Below are positions 45,713-55,338 of a stretch of 64,000 bases of DNA, in pieces. Under the pieces are notes generated by a model. It worked only from the letters and a program-made list of their open reading frames with translations, was not told the DNA's origin and did not search any database. Source of the DNA: Gallionella capsiferriformans ES-2 (GTDB taxonomy: Bacteria > Pseudomonadota > Gammaproteobacteria > Burkholderiales > Gallionellaceae); the NCBI RefSeq assembly GCF_000145255.1, contig NC_014394.1, positions 1,116,001-1,180,000 on the forward strand, given 5' to 3'. The translations under genes and the position numbers were made by a program. How positions within the stretch are numbered: the first letter of the stretch is position 1; every line of letters begins with the position of its first letter.

Positions 45713-46678
45713 ATGCACACTACACCACATATACCGGACGAAAAGCGTAAGCGTGTCCTAATCATCAAGCCGGGTTATAGCGAGACGCTGGACCCTGACG
45801 AGAGCGGCATCGTAAGTCTGGGCGACATTCTGCGCACCACCGTGATACTGCATCTGTTTCCGTCCGATCAGTATCATGTGACCTGGCTGGTCGATAAAAG
45901 GGGCATTCCGCTCCTCAAAGGCAACACGCATATCCACCGCCTGCTGGCGGTGAATCCCTTTACGCCGCATTTGTTGCTCTCAGAGTGGTTCGACATCGTT
46001 GTGAATTTCGAGAAGGAGCCGGGAATCTGTGCGGTGTCTGACCGTATTCCGGCATGGCGTCGGTTTGGCTTTCGGCTTGATCCGCAGTCTCACGCTGCGG
46101 TCGCCTATGATCACTCCGATGAGGCGTTGAGCTTTACTAACGATTCAACGGCCAAACGAAAAAAAGCAAAATCCTGGTCGGAGATACTCTACGAGATGCT
46201 GGGGCATAAATATACTGGCCAGCCGTATCTGTTGGGTTACCAGCCAAAATCTGAAATTCACTATGACGTTGGTATGAATCACCTGATCGGTAAAAAATTT
46301 CCGCTCAAACGCTGGCCTGAGGCGCACTGGCAACAACTGAACGAGACGTTGTCGCAGCGTTATTCTGTGTGCTGGCAGCAGGGTGATAACGACATCAATG
46401 ATTATATTGAGTGGATTGCGAGTTGCCGCGTGCTGGTCACCAACGATTCTCTGGGGTTGCATATCGCACTTGCGCTCGGCAAACCGGTCGTTGCACTTTT
46501 TGGCCCTACCATCGCCACCGAGGTCGCAGGCGAATCGCTGATTAAAATCGCACCGCCGCTTGATTGGGACTGTATCCCCTGTATGGAAACAGTCTGTCAT
46601 CGGGGAGATCCTTGTATTGCACATATCACGGTCGACAGTGTCGCAAAAGCGGTTGCCGGGCTGCTGGAAAAATCCTGA
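45713..46678 (+). CDS. GT9-family glycosyltransferase
   Basis: A 321-residue protein of the heptosyltransferase/GT9 type: VLIIKPGYSETL N-terminal strand, SLGDILRTTVIL, FPLKRWPEAHWQQLN, TNDSLGLHIALALGKPVVALFGPT, and CMETVCHRGDPCIAHITV with the C-terminal helical end. GT9 enzymes transfer heptose-type sugars from ADP-activated donors. The start at 45713 removes an upstream extension that is antisense-like. It suggests that a heptose or related sugar is added to an acceptor in this system, though the acceptor (lipid, oligosaccharide or protein) is unknown. Confidence 0.88.
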   Translation: MHTTPHIPDEKRKRVLIIKPGYSETLDPDESGIVSLGDILRTTVILHLFPSDQYHVTWLVDKRGIPLLKGNTHIHRLLAVNPFTPHLLLSEWFDIVVNFEKEPGICAVSDRIPAWRRFGFRLDPQSHAAVAYDHSDEALSFTNDSTAKRKKAKSWSEILYEMLGHKYTGQPYLLGYQPKSEIHYDVGMNHLIGKKFPLKRWPEAHWQQLNETLSQRYSVCWQQGDNDINDYIEWIASCRVLVTNDSLGLHIALALGKPVVALFGPTIATEVAGESLIKIAPPLDWDCIPCMETVCHRGDPCIAHITVDSVAKAVAGLLEKS

Positions 46679-46747
46679 ATTCGTACCAAATTACCGCGCT
46701 GATTTTCCCAGTCGGGAAGATTTTGCCGCCTTTTGAAGGAATATGTT

Positions 46748-47851
46748 ATGTCTGATCGTTACGCTATTGACAGTCACAAGCTCATTTATCATCCCAAGCG
46801 GGTGGCGCAGTTTCTCGATGCCGGTGACGAATGGGAGAAGATGAAAACGGTTTATCCGCTTTATGTTGAAATTTCTCCTGTCGGTGCCTGTAATCACCGC
46901 TGTACGTTTTGCGCCGTCGATTACATTGGCTACAAACCGGTTCGGCTATCGCTGCCGGCGATTGAGCGCACGCTCGTGCAAATGGGGGCGCGGGGAGTTA
47001 AGAGCGTGATGTTTGCAGGGGAGGGCGAACCCATGCTGCACAAGGATATCGATAAAATGGTGATAGCGGCACACGCTGCCGGCATTGATACCGCGATGAC
47101 GACCAATGCCTCTGTGCTGTCGGATGCGTTCGTTGAAAACGCCCTGCCATTGATGTCCTGGATAAAAGCCTCTTTCAATGCGGGTACCGCGCCGACCTAT
47201 GCCCGCATTCACGGCACCAAGGAACGCGATTTTGATCAGGTGGTTGCAAATCTGAAACGACTGGTAGAGGCGCGTAATCGCCACGGGTATTCCTGTGTAT
47301 TAGGGGCGCAAATCGTCCTGTTGCCTGAAAATGCGGCCGAAGTCGAGACGCTCGCTCGCCTTTGCCGTGATGAAATTGGTTTAGATTATCTGGTCGTCAA
47401 GCCGTATTCGCAGCACACGTCGAGCGTGACGCAGATTTATCAAGATATCAATTATCAGGGGTATGCCGGGCTGAGCGCACAGCTGGCAGCGCTCAACACT
47501 GATCGATTCAGCGTAGTGTATCGCCAAAATACCATGAAAAAACACGATGAAAATGCGGAAAATCGCTACCGTCGCTGCCACGCTACCCCCGCGTTTTGGG
47601 GTTATATCATGTCGACCGGGGCCGTGTACGGATGTAGCGCTTATCTACTGGATACCCGCTTTGACTACGGTAATATCAATGATTCCTCATTCGTGGATAT
47701 CTGGGAAGGCGAGGCGCGCCGCAAAAATTTCCGTTTTGTTCGCGATGAACTTGATATTAAGGAATGCCGGCTTAACTGCCGTATGGACGAAGTCAATCGC
47801 TACCTTGACAGAGTCGTCAACGAAACTGTTAGTCATATAAATTTTATTTAA
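46748..47851 (+). CDS. Radical SAM enzyme 4
   Basis: A 367-residue radical SAM protein with Cys48, Cys52 and Cys55 (CNHRCTFC) and FAGEGEPMLHKD as the GGE-type motif. The C-terminal part has further cysteines (RRCHATPAF, YGCSAYLL, ECRLNC) consistent with an auxiliary cluster. It resembles the enzyme at 33939 in layout, so the two may be paralogs. The ATG at 46748 has an AAGGA site 7 bases upstream and is chosen over 46733. A 69-base gap precedes it and 15 bases separate it from the large GT gene. Confidence 0.84.
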   Translation: MSDRYAIDSHKLIYHPKRVAQFLDAGDEWEKMKTVYPLYVEISPVGACNHRCTFCAVDYIGYKPVRLSLPAIERTLVQMGARGVKSVMFAGEGEPMLHKDIDKMVIAAHAAGIDTAMTTNASVLSDAFVENALPLMSWIKASFNAGTAPTYARIHGTKERDFDQVVANLKRLVEARNRHGYSCVLGAQIVLLPENAAEVETLARLCRDEIGLDYLVVKPYSQHTSSVTQIYQDINYQGYAGLSAQLAALNTDRFSVVYRQNTMKKHDENAENRYRRCHATPAFWGYIMSTGAVYGCSAYLLDTRFDYGNINDSSFVDIWEGEARRKNFRFVRDELDIKECRLNCRMDEVNRYLDRVVNETVSHINFI

Positions 47852-47866
47852 GTCTGGTCGTATTAA

Positions 47867-50800
47867 ATGCAACTTACATCAGAGCAGATGTTGCAGCGGG
47901 CCGTGGCACACCAGCAGGCAGGGGAGTATCAGGACGCCGAACGTTACTATCTGGCGATTTTGCAGGCGGATCCTCATCACCCTGAAGCGAATCACAACGC
48001 GGGTGTCATGGCCGTGCAGATGAAGCAACCCGCGCTCGGGCTGCCTTATTTACTGACCGCACTGGAGGCTGATCCCGGTCGCGCGCGATACTGGATAAGT
48101 TACATCGATGCGCTGTTGCAGTCAGGGCAAATGGACGAGGCGCAGCAGGTGCTATCGCTTGCGATTCAGCAGGGGTTGCAAGGTCACGAGGTCAACGAAC
48201 TGACGCAGAGGCTGGGCAGCGTTGTGCAGGATGAGGTGAGCGCGTCATCGGCGCATCCGAGTCGTGCACAGATCGATCATCTGGTTGAGCTATTTGGCAA
48301 ACGTCAGTATGCCGAGTCTGCTGAGCTGGCCCGGAAGATGACACTGCGTTATCCGGCACACGAATTTGGCTGGAAGGCACTGGGCGCCGCTTTGAAACAG
48401 CTGGGGCGTACCGAAGAGGCGCTAGCTGCCATGCAGCGCTCCGTTGAACTATCGCCTGATGATGTTGAAGTTAACTACAATCTGGGCGTTGTGCTTCAGG
48501 AGGCGGGCAGGTTAGACGAGGCGGAACAGAGTTACCGCAGGGCAGTCGCACTTAACGCAGCTTACGCGGATGCCCATTGCAATCTTGGCGTGGTTCTGCA
48601 GGAATTAGGGCGAGCGAGCGAGGCTGAGGCTTGTTACCGGCGGGCGATACAGATTAATCCGCGTTATGCGGCGGCCTACAGCAATCTTGCGAATACGCTG
48701 ATGGCTTCGGCTGAGCTCGCCGAGGCGGAAAAATGCTGCCGGCGAGCGCTTGAGATTAATCCGGGGGCGGCAGATGCGCACAGTACGCTTGGGCATATCT
48801 TCGAAAAACAGGGGGATTTGGCTGCGGCGGAAGCCAGTTTCCGACGAGCGTTGCAAATTAATCCTGATTCTGCCGCTGATCTCAGTCATCTGGGCAGCGT
48901 GCTTAAAGCGCAGGGGCGTCTGGATGAAGCGGATATTTGCTATCGCCGTGCGCTGCAGTTCAAACCCGACTATGCCGATGCGCATTACAATCTTGCGACG
49001 CTGCTCAAAGAACAGGGGCGTCCGGATGAGGCGGAAAACAGCTACCGGCAGGCACTGCGGTTCAATCCGGACTTCGTTTATGCCTATTACAATGTGGCGA
49101 ACGTTCTGCTCAGTCAATCCCGTTTAACGGAAGCGGAGTCAGGTTATCGCGAGGCTATCCGGTTGAAGCCTGATTTTGCCGAAGCGCATAACAATTTGGG
49201 TATTGTGCTCAGAGCGCTGGGGCGCCCGGCCGAGGCGGAGGCCAGTTACCTTGAGGCGATACGCATCCAGCCTGATTATGCCGAGGCGCACAGCAATCTG
49301 GGAATTACCCTGCACGAATTGGGGCGCTCATCTGACGCGGTGCGGAGTATCAATCAAGCATTGCTGATCAGCCCAATGCTGGCTGAAGCGCATTGCAATC
49401 TAGGTAATGTCCTGCTGGGTTTAGGGCGTCAGGCGGAGGCGCAGGCCAGTTACAGACGCGCATTGCAGTGTGATCCTGATTTCGCCGAGGCGCACAGCAA
49501 TCTGATTTTTACGATGGATCTGGCGGTAGGCAGTGATACCGCTATGCAGCAGCAAGAACGAAAAAACTGGCATGCTGCGCACGCGGCGCATTTGTATCAA
49601 CAGCGAAATTTTTCGAATGCCCGTGATCCGGATAAACGGTTGCGCATCGGCTATGTTTCCGCTGACTTCAGGGTGCATTCTGCCGCCTATGCGTTTGGTG
49701 CGATGCTAACGAAATTTTCTCCAGATGACTTTGAGATTGTTGCCTATTCAAATTCGAATCGTGAAGATGCGATGACGCAGAGGTTCCAGCAGCATGTGAC
49801 GTTGTGGCGCAAGATTATCGGCATGTCGGATCAGGCGGTTGTCGATATGATTCTCGCGGATGGTATCGATATTCTGGTTGATTTGTCAGGCCACTCATCG
49901 GGCAACCGTTTGCTCGTGTTTGCCCGAAAGCCAGCGCCCATACAGATTACGGCCTGGGGGTATGCATCGGGGACTGGGCTGCGGGCAATGGATGTGTTTT
50001 TTTCAGATACGGTCTTTGTGCCTCCCGAAGAGACACATTTATACGCAGAGCAGGTCAGGTATTTGCCCTGTGCAATCAGTTATTTTGCCCCGGATATCGC
50101 ACCGGATGTGAGTTGCTTACCCGCCTTGTCCGGTCACGGGGTCACTTTCGGCTCATACAACCGGCTGGCCAAAAATTCTGAAGCAGCTTACCGCGCCTGG
50201 GCGAAGATATTGCGAGCGGTGCCGGATAGCCGGATGATCTTTAAAACGCCTGTACTCGATGATGCGGCAGTGCAAGATCAGGTGAGGGCGTATTTTACTA
50301 GTGCCGGTGTGGCGGCTGAGCGCATCATCCTGCTGGGGAAGTCGCCTCACGACGAACATATGGCCGCGTTTAATCAGATCGATATTTCGTTGGATCCTTT
50401 TCCCCACGGCGGAGGGGTATCAGCTCTCGAAGGCTTATTGATGGGCGTGCCGGTGGTAACGCTGAACTGGCCGAGTTTGGCCGGGCGCATTTCAGCCTCG
50501 ATCATGACGACGCTTGCGATGCCGGACTGGATTGCAGGCTCAGAGGAGGAATATGTGCAGCTTGCGATTCAAAAAGCGACGGACATTCCTTCGTTGTCAG
50601 TGTTGCGCGGTCAACTGCGCGGGCGATTTATGACGTCTGTGATCGGTGATCAGACAGCTTATGTACGATATGTTGAGCGTGAGTACCGCCAGTTATGGCG
50701 CGAGTGGTGCGTTACTCATCCGGTGGACTTGGCAGAAAAAAAAAGCAATCTGAATGTAGATGAAGCCGGTGGCTTACCTGATGCCTTATCTATTGCAAGT

Positions 50801-52807
50801 GTATCCGCAGATATATCACACCCCTCTGATCAGGCAGTGCAGCTCTTGCTGCGTCATTTTTCTGAAGCTTCGCAGGATGACGCATGGTTGCTTGCACAGG
50901 AAATGACGAAAAATTTTCCGTCGTATGGTTTAGGTTGGTTGGTGACGGGGGCTATATTAAGGCAACGAGGGCAATCTATTGATGCACTCGCTGCAATGCA
51001 AAAGGCGGCTGTGCTGTTGCCGGATGACGCGGCTGCCATAAATAATTTAGGACTCGCATTGCATGATGTCGGGCGTTTGCTTGAGGCGGAGGCAACGTTT
51101 AGACGTGCTTTGGCGATGAATCCGGATTTTGCTGAGGCCTATGGCAATTTAGGCAATACACTGCATGCCCTCGGCAGATTGTCTGACGCGGAAGACAGTT
51201 ACCAGCGTGCCATACGGATTAAGCCCGATTTTCCCGATGCTTATAATAATTTATCGATCACACTCAAGGGGCTAGGACGGCTCGTCGAGGCAGAGGGGGC
51301 TTGCCGGCGTGCACTGCAAATCAACCCGGGCTTTGCTGAGGCGTTCAGTAATTTAGGATTTATACTCAAAGAGCAATGGCGCTTGGATGAAGCAGAAGCG
51401 AGTATTCAGCAGGCGCTGTCGATCAATTCAACTTGTGTAGAAGCGCATTGCAATCTCGCCGCTACCCTGCTTGAGTCCGGTAAAAGTGTCGAGGCGGAAG
51501 CAAGTCTTAGGCGCGCGTTGCAACTCAGACCTGACGATGCAACGTTGCATAGCAATCTTATTTTTACGCTGGATTTGATGACAGGGGAAAGTACCGCTTC
51601 GCTGCAAAAGGAGCGCAGGCTATGGAATGACGTGCATGCGGCTCATTTGCCAAGCTACAAGTTGCATCGCAATCTACCAAGTCCTGAGCGAAGGTTACGC
51701 ATCGGCTATGTCTCTGCTGATTTTAGAATGCATTCAGCCGCCTATGCGTTTACAGCGATGCTGCTTGATTTCGATCGCGAGCAGTTTGAGGTGATCGCTT
51801 ATTCGAATTCAAAAATTGAAGACAAACTGACCGAAACGTTTAAGAAAAGTGTGACGTTATGGCGGGATATCGTCGGTTTGCCGGACGACGAGGTTGACGA
51901 CTTGATCCGGCAAGAGGGTGTCGATATTCTGGTCGATCTCTCAGGACATACGGCTGGCAACCGGTTACTGGTGTTCGCCAGAAAACCAGCACCCATTCAG
52001 ATCACGGCGTTCGGCTATGCTGCCGGCACGGGTATGGACGCGATGGATGTGCTCTTCGCTGACGAGATATTCGTTCCCCGGGATGAAGTGCCGGTGTATG
52101 CGGAACGCGTGAGGTACTTGCCTTGTGCGGTCAGTATGTTTATATCTGCCGATGTGCCGGATCCGTGTGCTCTGCCTGCACTGTCGGGCGGCGGGATTAC
52201 ATTTGGTTCATTTAACCGCTTGGTGAAAATATCGGAGCAAACGTATCTTGCATGGGCAAAGATATTGCGGGCGCTGCCGGACAGCAGGCTGATTCTTAAA
52301 ACACATGCGCTGGATGATGCCGGGACGAGGGAGCGTGTAAGCGAGCATTTTATTCGCGCAGGCATCGATCCCGCGCGGATTATCTTGCTTGGAAAAACGT
52401 CGCGCGAAGCCCAACTTGCGGCTTTTAATCGTGTTGATATCGCTCTCGATACGTTCCCTCATGGCGGTGGTATGACCACGCTGGAAGGTCTGGTGATGGG
52501 GGTGCCGGTTGTAACGTTGCGCTGGCCGACATTGACGGGGCGTGTGTCGGCATCGATTCTGACGACACTGGGAATGCCGGACTGGATTGCAGAGTCACAG
52601 GACGAATATGTAAAACTTGCGATTCAAAAAGCAGCGGATCTTCAGTCGTTGTCCGTATTACGCGGGCAATTGCGCGGGCGCTTTATGTCTTCTGTGATCG
52701 GCAATCAGGCGGCCTATGTGCGTTGTGTAGAACGTGAATACCGCCTGTTATGGCGGGAGTGGTGTGCAAGGCGGCCAAACGCGCGGATAGTACAGGACCT
52801 ATCCTAG
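47867..52807 (+). CDS. Tandem double TPR-GT41 (SPINDLY-like) glycosyltransferase
   Basis: A 1646-residue protein with two TPR-plus-GT41 units fused. Unit 1 has the shared N-terminal module (PHHPEANHNAGVMAVQM; YWISYIDALLQSGQ; AIQQGLQGHEVNEL), about 11 TPRs to residue 560 and a GT41 domain from about 588 to 952 (YVSADFRVHSAAYAF; LVDLSGHSSGNRLLVFARKP; DPFPHGGGVSALEGLLMGVP). A linker of about 40 residues leads to unit 2, with about six TPRs (990-1230) and a second GT41 domain from 1273 (RRLRIGYVSADFRMHSAAYAF; DTFPHGGGMTTLEGLVMGVP). Both active-site His are kept. Unit 2 lacks the N-terminal module. It ends 4 bases before the convergent cyclase gene. Confidence 0.88.
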   Translation: MQLTSEQMLQRAVAHQQAGEYQDAERYYLAILQADPHHPEANHNAGVMAVQMKQPALGLPYLLTALEADPGRARYWISYIDALLQSGQMDEAQQVLSLAIQQGLQGHEVNELTQRLGSVVQDEVSASSAHPSRAQIDHLVELFGKRQYAESAELARKMTLRYPAHEFGWKALGAALKQLGRTEEALAAMQRSVELSPDDVEVNYNLGVVLQEAGRLDEAEQSYRRAVALNAAYADAHCNLGVVLQELGRASEAEACYRRAIQINPRYAAAYSNLANTLMASAELAEAEKCCRRALEINPGAADAHSTLGHIFEKQGDLAAAEASFRRALQINPDSAADLSHLGSVLKAQGRLDEADICYRRALQFKPDYADAHYNLATLLKEQGRPDEAENSYRQALRFNPDFVYAYYNVANVLLSQSRLTEAESGYREAIRLKPDFAEAHNNLGIVLRALGRPAEAEASYLEAIRIQPDYAEAHSNLGITLHELGRSSDAVRSINQALLISPMLAEAHCNLGNVLLGLGRQAEAQASYRRALQCDPDFAEAHSNLIFTMDLAVGSDTAMQQQERKNWHAAHAAHLYQQRNFSNARDPDKRLRIGYVSADFRVHSAAYAFGAMLTKFSPDDFEIVAYSNSNREDAMTQRFQQHVTLWRKIIGMSDQAVVDMILADGIDILVDLSGHSSGNRLLVFARKPAPIQITAWGYASGTGLRAMDVFFSDTVFVPPEETHLYAEQVRYLPCAISYFAPDIAPDVSCLPALSGHGVTFGSYNRLAKNSEAAYRAWAKILRAVPDSRMIFKTPVLDDAAVQDQVRAYFTSAGVAAERIILLGKSPHDEHMAAFNQIDISLDPFPHGGGVSALEGLLMGVPVVTLNWPSLAGRISASIMTTLAMPDWIAGSEEEYVQLAIQKATDIPSLSVLRGQLRGRFMTSVIGDQTAYVRYVEREYRQLWREWCVTHPVDLAEKKSNLNVDEAGGLPDALSIASVSADISHPSDQAVQLLLRHFSEASQDDAWLLAQEMTKNFPSYGLGWLVTGAILRQRGQSIDALAAMQKAAVLLPDDAAAINNLGLALHDVGRLLEAEATFRRALAMNPDFAEAYGNLGNTLHALGRLSDAEDSYQRAIRIKPDFPDAYNNLSITLKGLGRLVEAEGACRRALQINPGFAEAFSNLGFILKEQWRLDEAEASIQQALSINSTCVEAHCNLAATLLESGKSVEAEASLRRALQLRPDDATLHSNLIFTLDLMTGESTASLQKERRLWNDVHAAHLPSYKLHRNLPSPERRLRIGYVSADFRMHSAAYAFTAMLLDFDREQFEVIAYSNSKIEDKLTETFKKSVTLWRDIVGLPDDEVDDLIRQEGVDILVDLSGHTAGNRLLVFARKPAPIQITAFGYAAGTGMDAMDVLFADEIFVPRDEVPVYAERVRYLPCAVSMFISADVPDPCALPALSGGGITFGSFNRLVKISEQTYLAWAKILRALPDSRLILKTHALDDAGTRERVSEHFIRAGIDPARIILLGKTSREAQLAAFNRVDIALDTFPHGGGMTTLEGLVMGVPVVTLRWPTLTGRVSASILTTLGMPDWIAESQDEYVKLAIQKAADLQSLSVLRGQLRGRFMSSVIGNQAAYVRCVEREYRLLWREWCARRPNARIVQDLS

Positions 52808-52811
52808 TCGT

Positions 52812-54611
52812 TTAGTTGGCAACGACGACGCGGTTTTTTCCGGTCTGTTTTGCCTGATACATCGCTTTATCTGCGCGTCCAATCAGTTCTTCCTGCGATT
52901 CATTCGGAGCCAGTTGTGCGACCCCTGCACTGAAGGTGACGAGGATACGGTCGTTTTCATGCATGAAGAACTGTTTGGTGAGTTCCCTTTGTAGGCGTTC
53001 CACTGTTAACGCCGCTTCTGCCAGAGTGACATCGGGGAGTATCAGAACGAATTCCTCGCCGCCGTAACGGGCGACCGAGTCAGAGGGGCGCAGTGCTTCC
53101 TTGATGACGTGGCACAGATGAATCAGTGCTTTGTCACCTACTTGATGACCCATGGTGTCGTTCAGTCGTTTGAAGTTGTCGATGTCCAGCAGCGCAATGC
53201 ACAGCGATTCGTGGCTGCGGTCCACGCGGCGGCTTTCGCGATCAAAGGCCGCATCTAAGCCGCGCCGGTTCAATGCGCCGGTCAGCTGATCCTGATGAAC
53301 CAGTTCGCTCACTTCGGAGAGTTCCTTTTCCAGTTTAGAAATTTTTTCTTCCGCACTTTCGACCTGTTTGCGTGAATCGAGCAATTCCTCATGCGATTTA
53401 AGCGCGCTAGCTTGTATTACCCGGGTATCTTGCATGATGTCGTCGAGCAAGTGACCAAGATCATTCAGGTTGCTCGATTGAGCGATCTTTTCACTGTAAC
53501 CTGATATTTTCTGGTGATAGTCGCCCGTGCTGACCGTGATGATGCCCAGTCGGTCAATGAAGGTGGTCATTAAACTCTTGAGCGTTGATTTTGCGTCAAC
53601 CAGACTCTTTTTGAGTAATCCTTGTTTAATGATGGCTTCACGCAGGCTGCGCTCGGCATCTGCGATCACGTATTTATCGATCGGATTTTCAATAATGGTG
53701 TGCAGCGTGTTCACCTGACCGTGCAGCCATTCTTCATCCTCGATCATTTCGCCGACGTTTTCAACTAAAAGACGCAGCAGACGCACCAGGCCATCTTGAA
53801 TTCTGGATTTGTCACTGCTGCGTAACTCAACCTTCAGCCAGAAATTGTGTAATTGTTTGGCAAGCTCTGTAACCTCATCGCAGGTTTTGATCTGGCGAAC
53901 TTGTGCGGTGAGCTGGCCGATTTCCTCTGCGAGTTCCGGTTGTGCGCTGAGCGTACCCTCCAGCGCGTGTGCGAGCAGCTCTTTGAGTTTTTCAAGCATT
54001 TCTGCTGCTTGACTTTTGATAGTCGAGGCGTCTGAGGCAGCGGATTTCGGTTCTGTCGCTGGGGTAGTTGCCGGTGGCAATGCGGGATGTGCCACGTTTA
54101 ATTCTGGATGCTCAATTAGACTGTCGGTGGTCGCAGATTCTGACCATGAGCGGATCAGTTTGCCTAGCTTTTCAAACAGGATGTCAGGATCGGATGCAAA
54201 GCGTGCTAATACGGTTTCTAGACTTTCCTTTTTGCGTGAAACGGTCAGGCCTTTGTGCGGCAGGTCAATTTGTCGCAATAAATCCCGGATTAAAACCGGC
54301 CAAGTCTGCTCGGGCGCATCGCTCTTATGGGTTTTGGGGAGTACCTTTTCAATTTCTTTAAAGCATTTGTCCCAGTTTTCCTCGCCCAACATTTTTTTTA
54401 AGGCGAGTCCGGTACCGGCGGCTTTGTCGGTTTGCAGTAGATGTTCGACCACATTGCGCAAAACTTTTGCGGCACCATTCGTCTCGATGGCAGGCCCGCC
54501 GCTGATCTCAGTAAAAATTTTTGCATAATTGTCAGGGGTCGGTATGAGCCTGCGTTGAGCCAGCATTTTTAGGGTTTCGCGGGCAACTTCTGACGGGTTT
54601 GGCTTATTCAT
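52812..54611 (-). CDS. Diguanylate cyclase (GGEEF)
   Basis: A 599-residue protein with a C-terminal GGDEF domain (about 430-599). The active site is GGEEF near residue 516, and the inhibitory RxxD I-site is present five residues upstream (RPSD), so it should make c-di-GMP and be feedback-inhibited. The N-terminal 400 residues are helical with no transmembrane segment and no PAS or GAF sign; the start MNKPNPSEVARETLKMLAQRRL is typical of soluble helical sensory regions in this class. It may be transcribed after the response regulator (85-base gap) and could feed the YcgR brake. Confidence 0.92.
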   Translation of the reverse strand: MNKPNPSEVARETLKMLAQRRLIPTPDNYAKIFTEISGGPAIETNGAAKVLRNVVEHLLQTDKAAGTGLALKKMLGEENWDKCFKEIEKVLPKTHKSDAPEQTWPVLIRDLLRQIDLPHKGLTVSRKKESLETVLARFASDPDILFEKLGKLIRSWSESATTDSLIEHPELNVAHPALPPATTPATEPKSAASDASTIKSQAAEMLEKLKELLAHALEGTLSAQPELAEEIGQLTAQVRQIKTCDEVTELAKQLHNFWLKVELRSSDKSRIQDGLVRLLRLLVENVGEMIEDEEWLHGQVNTLHTIIENPIDKYVIADAERSLREAIIKQGLLKKSLVDAKSTLKSLMTTFIDRLGIITVSTGDYHQKISGYSEKIAQSSNLNDLGHLLDDIMQDTRVIQASALKSHEELLDSRKQVESAEEKISKLEKELSEVSELVHQDQLTGALNRRGLDAAFDRESRRVDRSHESLCIALLDIDNFKRLNDTMGHQVGDKALIHLCHVIKEALRPSDSVARYGGEEFVLILPDVTLAEAALTVERLQRELTKQFFMHENDRILVTFSAGVAQLAPNESQEELIGRADKAMYQAKQTGKNRVVVAN

Positions 54612-54696
54612 GGATCAATCTTAGATAAGTAGATTAGGCGTTTGTGATTGTCTGATATATTTGCGATAAAAGACAAGGTAAATTAATCGCCCCTTG

Positions 54697-55338
54697 CTAA
54701 TCTTGAAGCTCGACTAAGCGATGCGTAATCGCATAGTGGATCGCTTCGGCATTGTTGGTGAACGTCATTTTTGCCAGCATCCTACTGCGATACACGCTGA
54801 CCGTTTTGGGGCTGAGCGCCATAATCTGTGAGATTTCACTCAATGTTTTACCCGAAGCCATCAGGCACAGCGTTTGGTATTCGCGGTTTGACAAGTTTTG
54901 GTGCATCAGTTCTTGTGATTCGCCAATCAAATTGTTCAGCAGTTGTTCGGCCAGTATTTCGCTGATATATTTTTTCCCGCTCAGTACATGGCGAATCGCT
55001 TTGATCAGTACATCCGATGCACTTTGCTTGTTGATGTAACCCATCGCGCCCGCCTTGAGTGCGCGCACACCATACTGGTCCTCGGGATACATGCTTAAAA
55101 TGATAATTTTGAGCTGAGGTTGTTCAGACTTAAACTGTTTGAGCACTTCGATGCCGTGCTTGTCAGGCAGATTGATGTCCAGCAACATTAAATCAAAAGG
55201 TGCTGCACGCAGCATGCTGATGGCTTCTGTTCCGCTGGAGGCCTCTCCCGTTATTTTCAGGTCCGGCGTATCCTCCAACAGTTGCTTGAGCCCCTTGCGG
55301 ATCAAGGCGTGATCATCTACGACAAGAATCTGGATCAT
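54697..55338 (-). CDS. NarL/FixJ-family response regulator
   Basis: A 213-residue two-domain regulator. The receiver domain starts IQILVVDDHALIRKGLKQLL with phosphoacceptor Asp54 (LMLLDINLPD) and a Lys in YINKQSASDVLIKAI. The LuxR-type HTH is at about 145-200 (LSNREYQTLCLMASGKTLSEISQIMALSPKT... split here for length). The ATG at 55338 is the family start; the open frame extends to 55443. Its partner could be the histidine kinase at 62655, which is of the matching NarX/DegS type but lies 7 kb away. Confidence 0.93.
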   Translation of the reverse strand: MIQILVVDDHALIRKGLKQLLEDTPDLKITGEASSGTEAISMLRAAPFDLMLLDINLPDKHGIEVLKQFKSEQPQLKIIILSMYPEDQYGVRALKAGAMGYINKQSASDVLIKAIRHVLSGKKYISEILAEQLLNNLIGESQELMHQNLSNREYQTLCLMASGKTLSEISQIMALSPKTVSVYRSRMLAKMTFTNNAEAIHYAITHRLVELQD

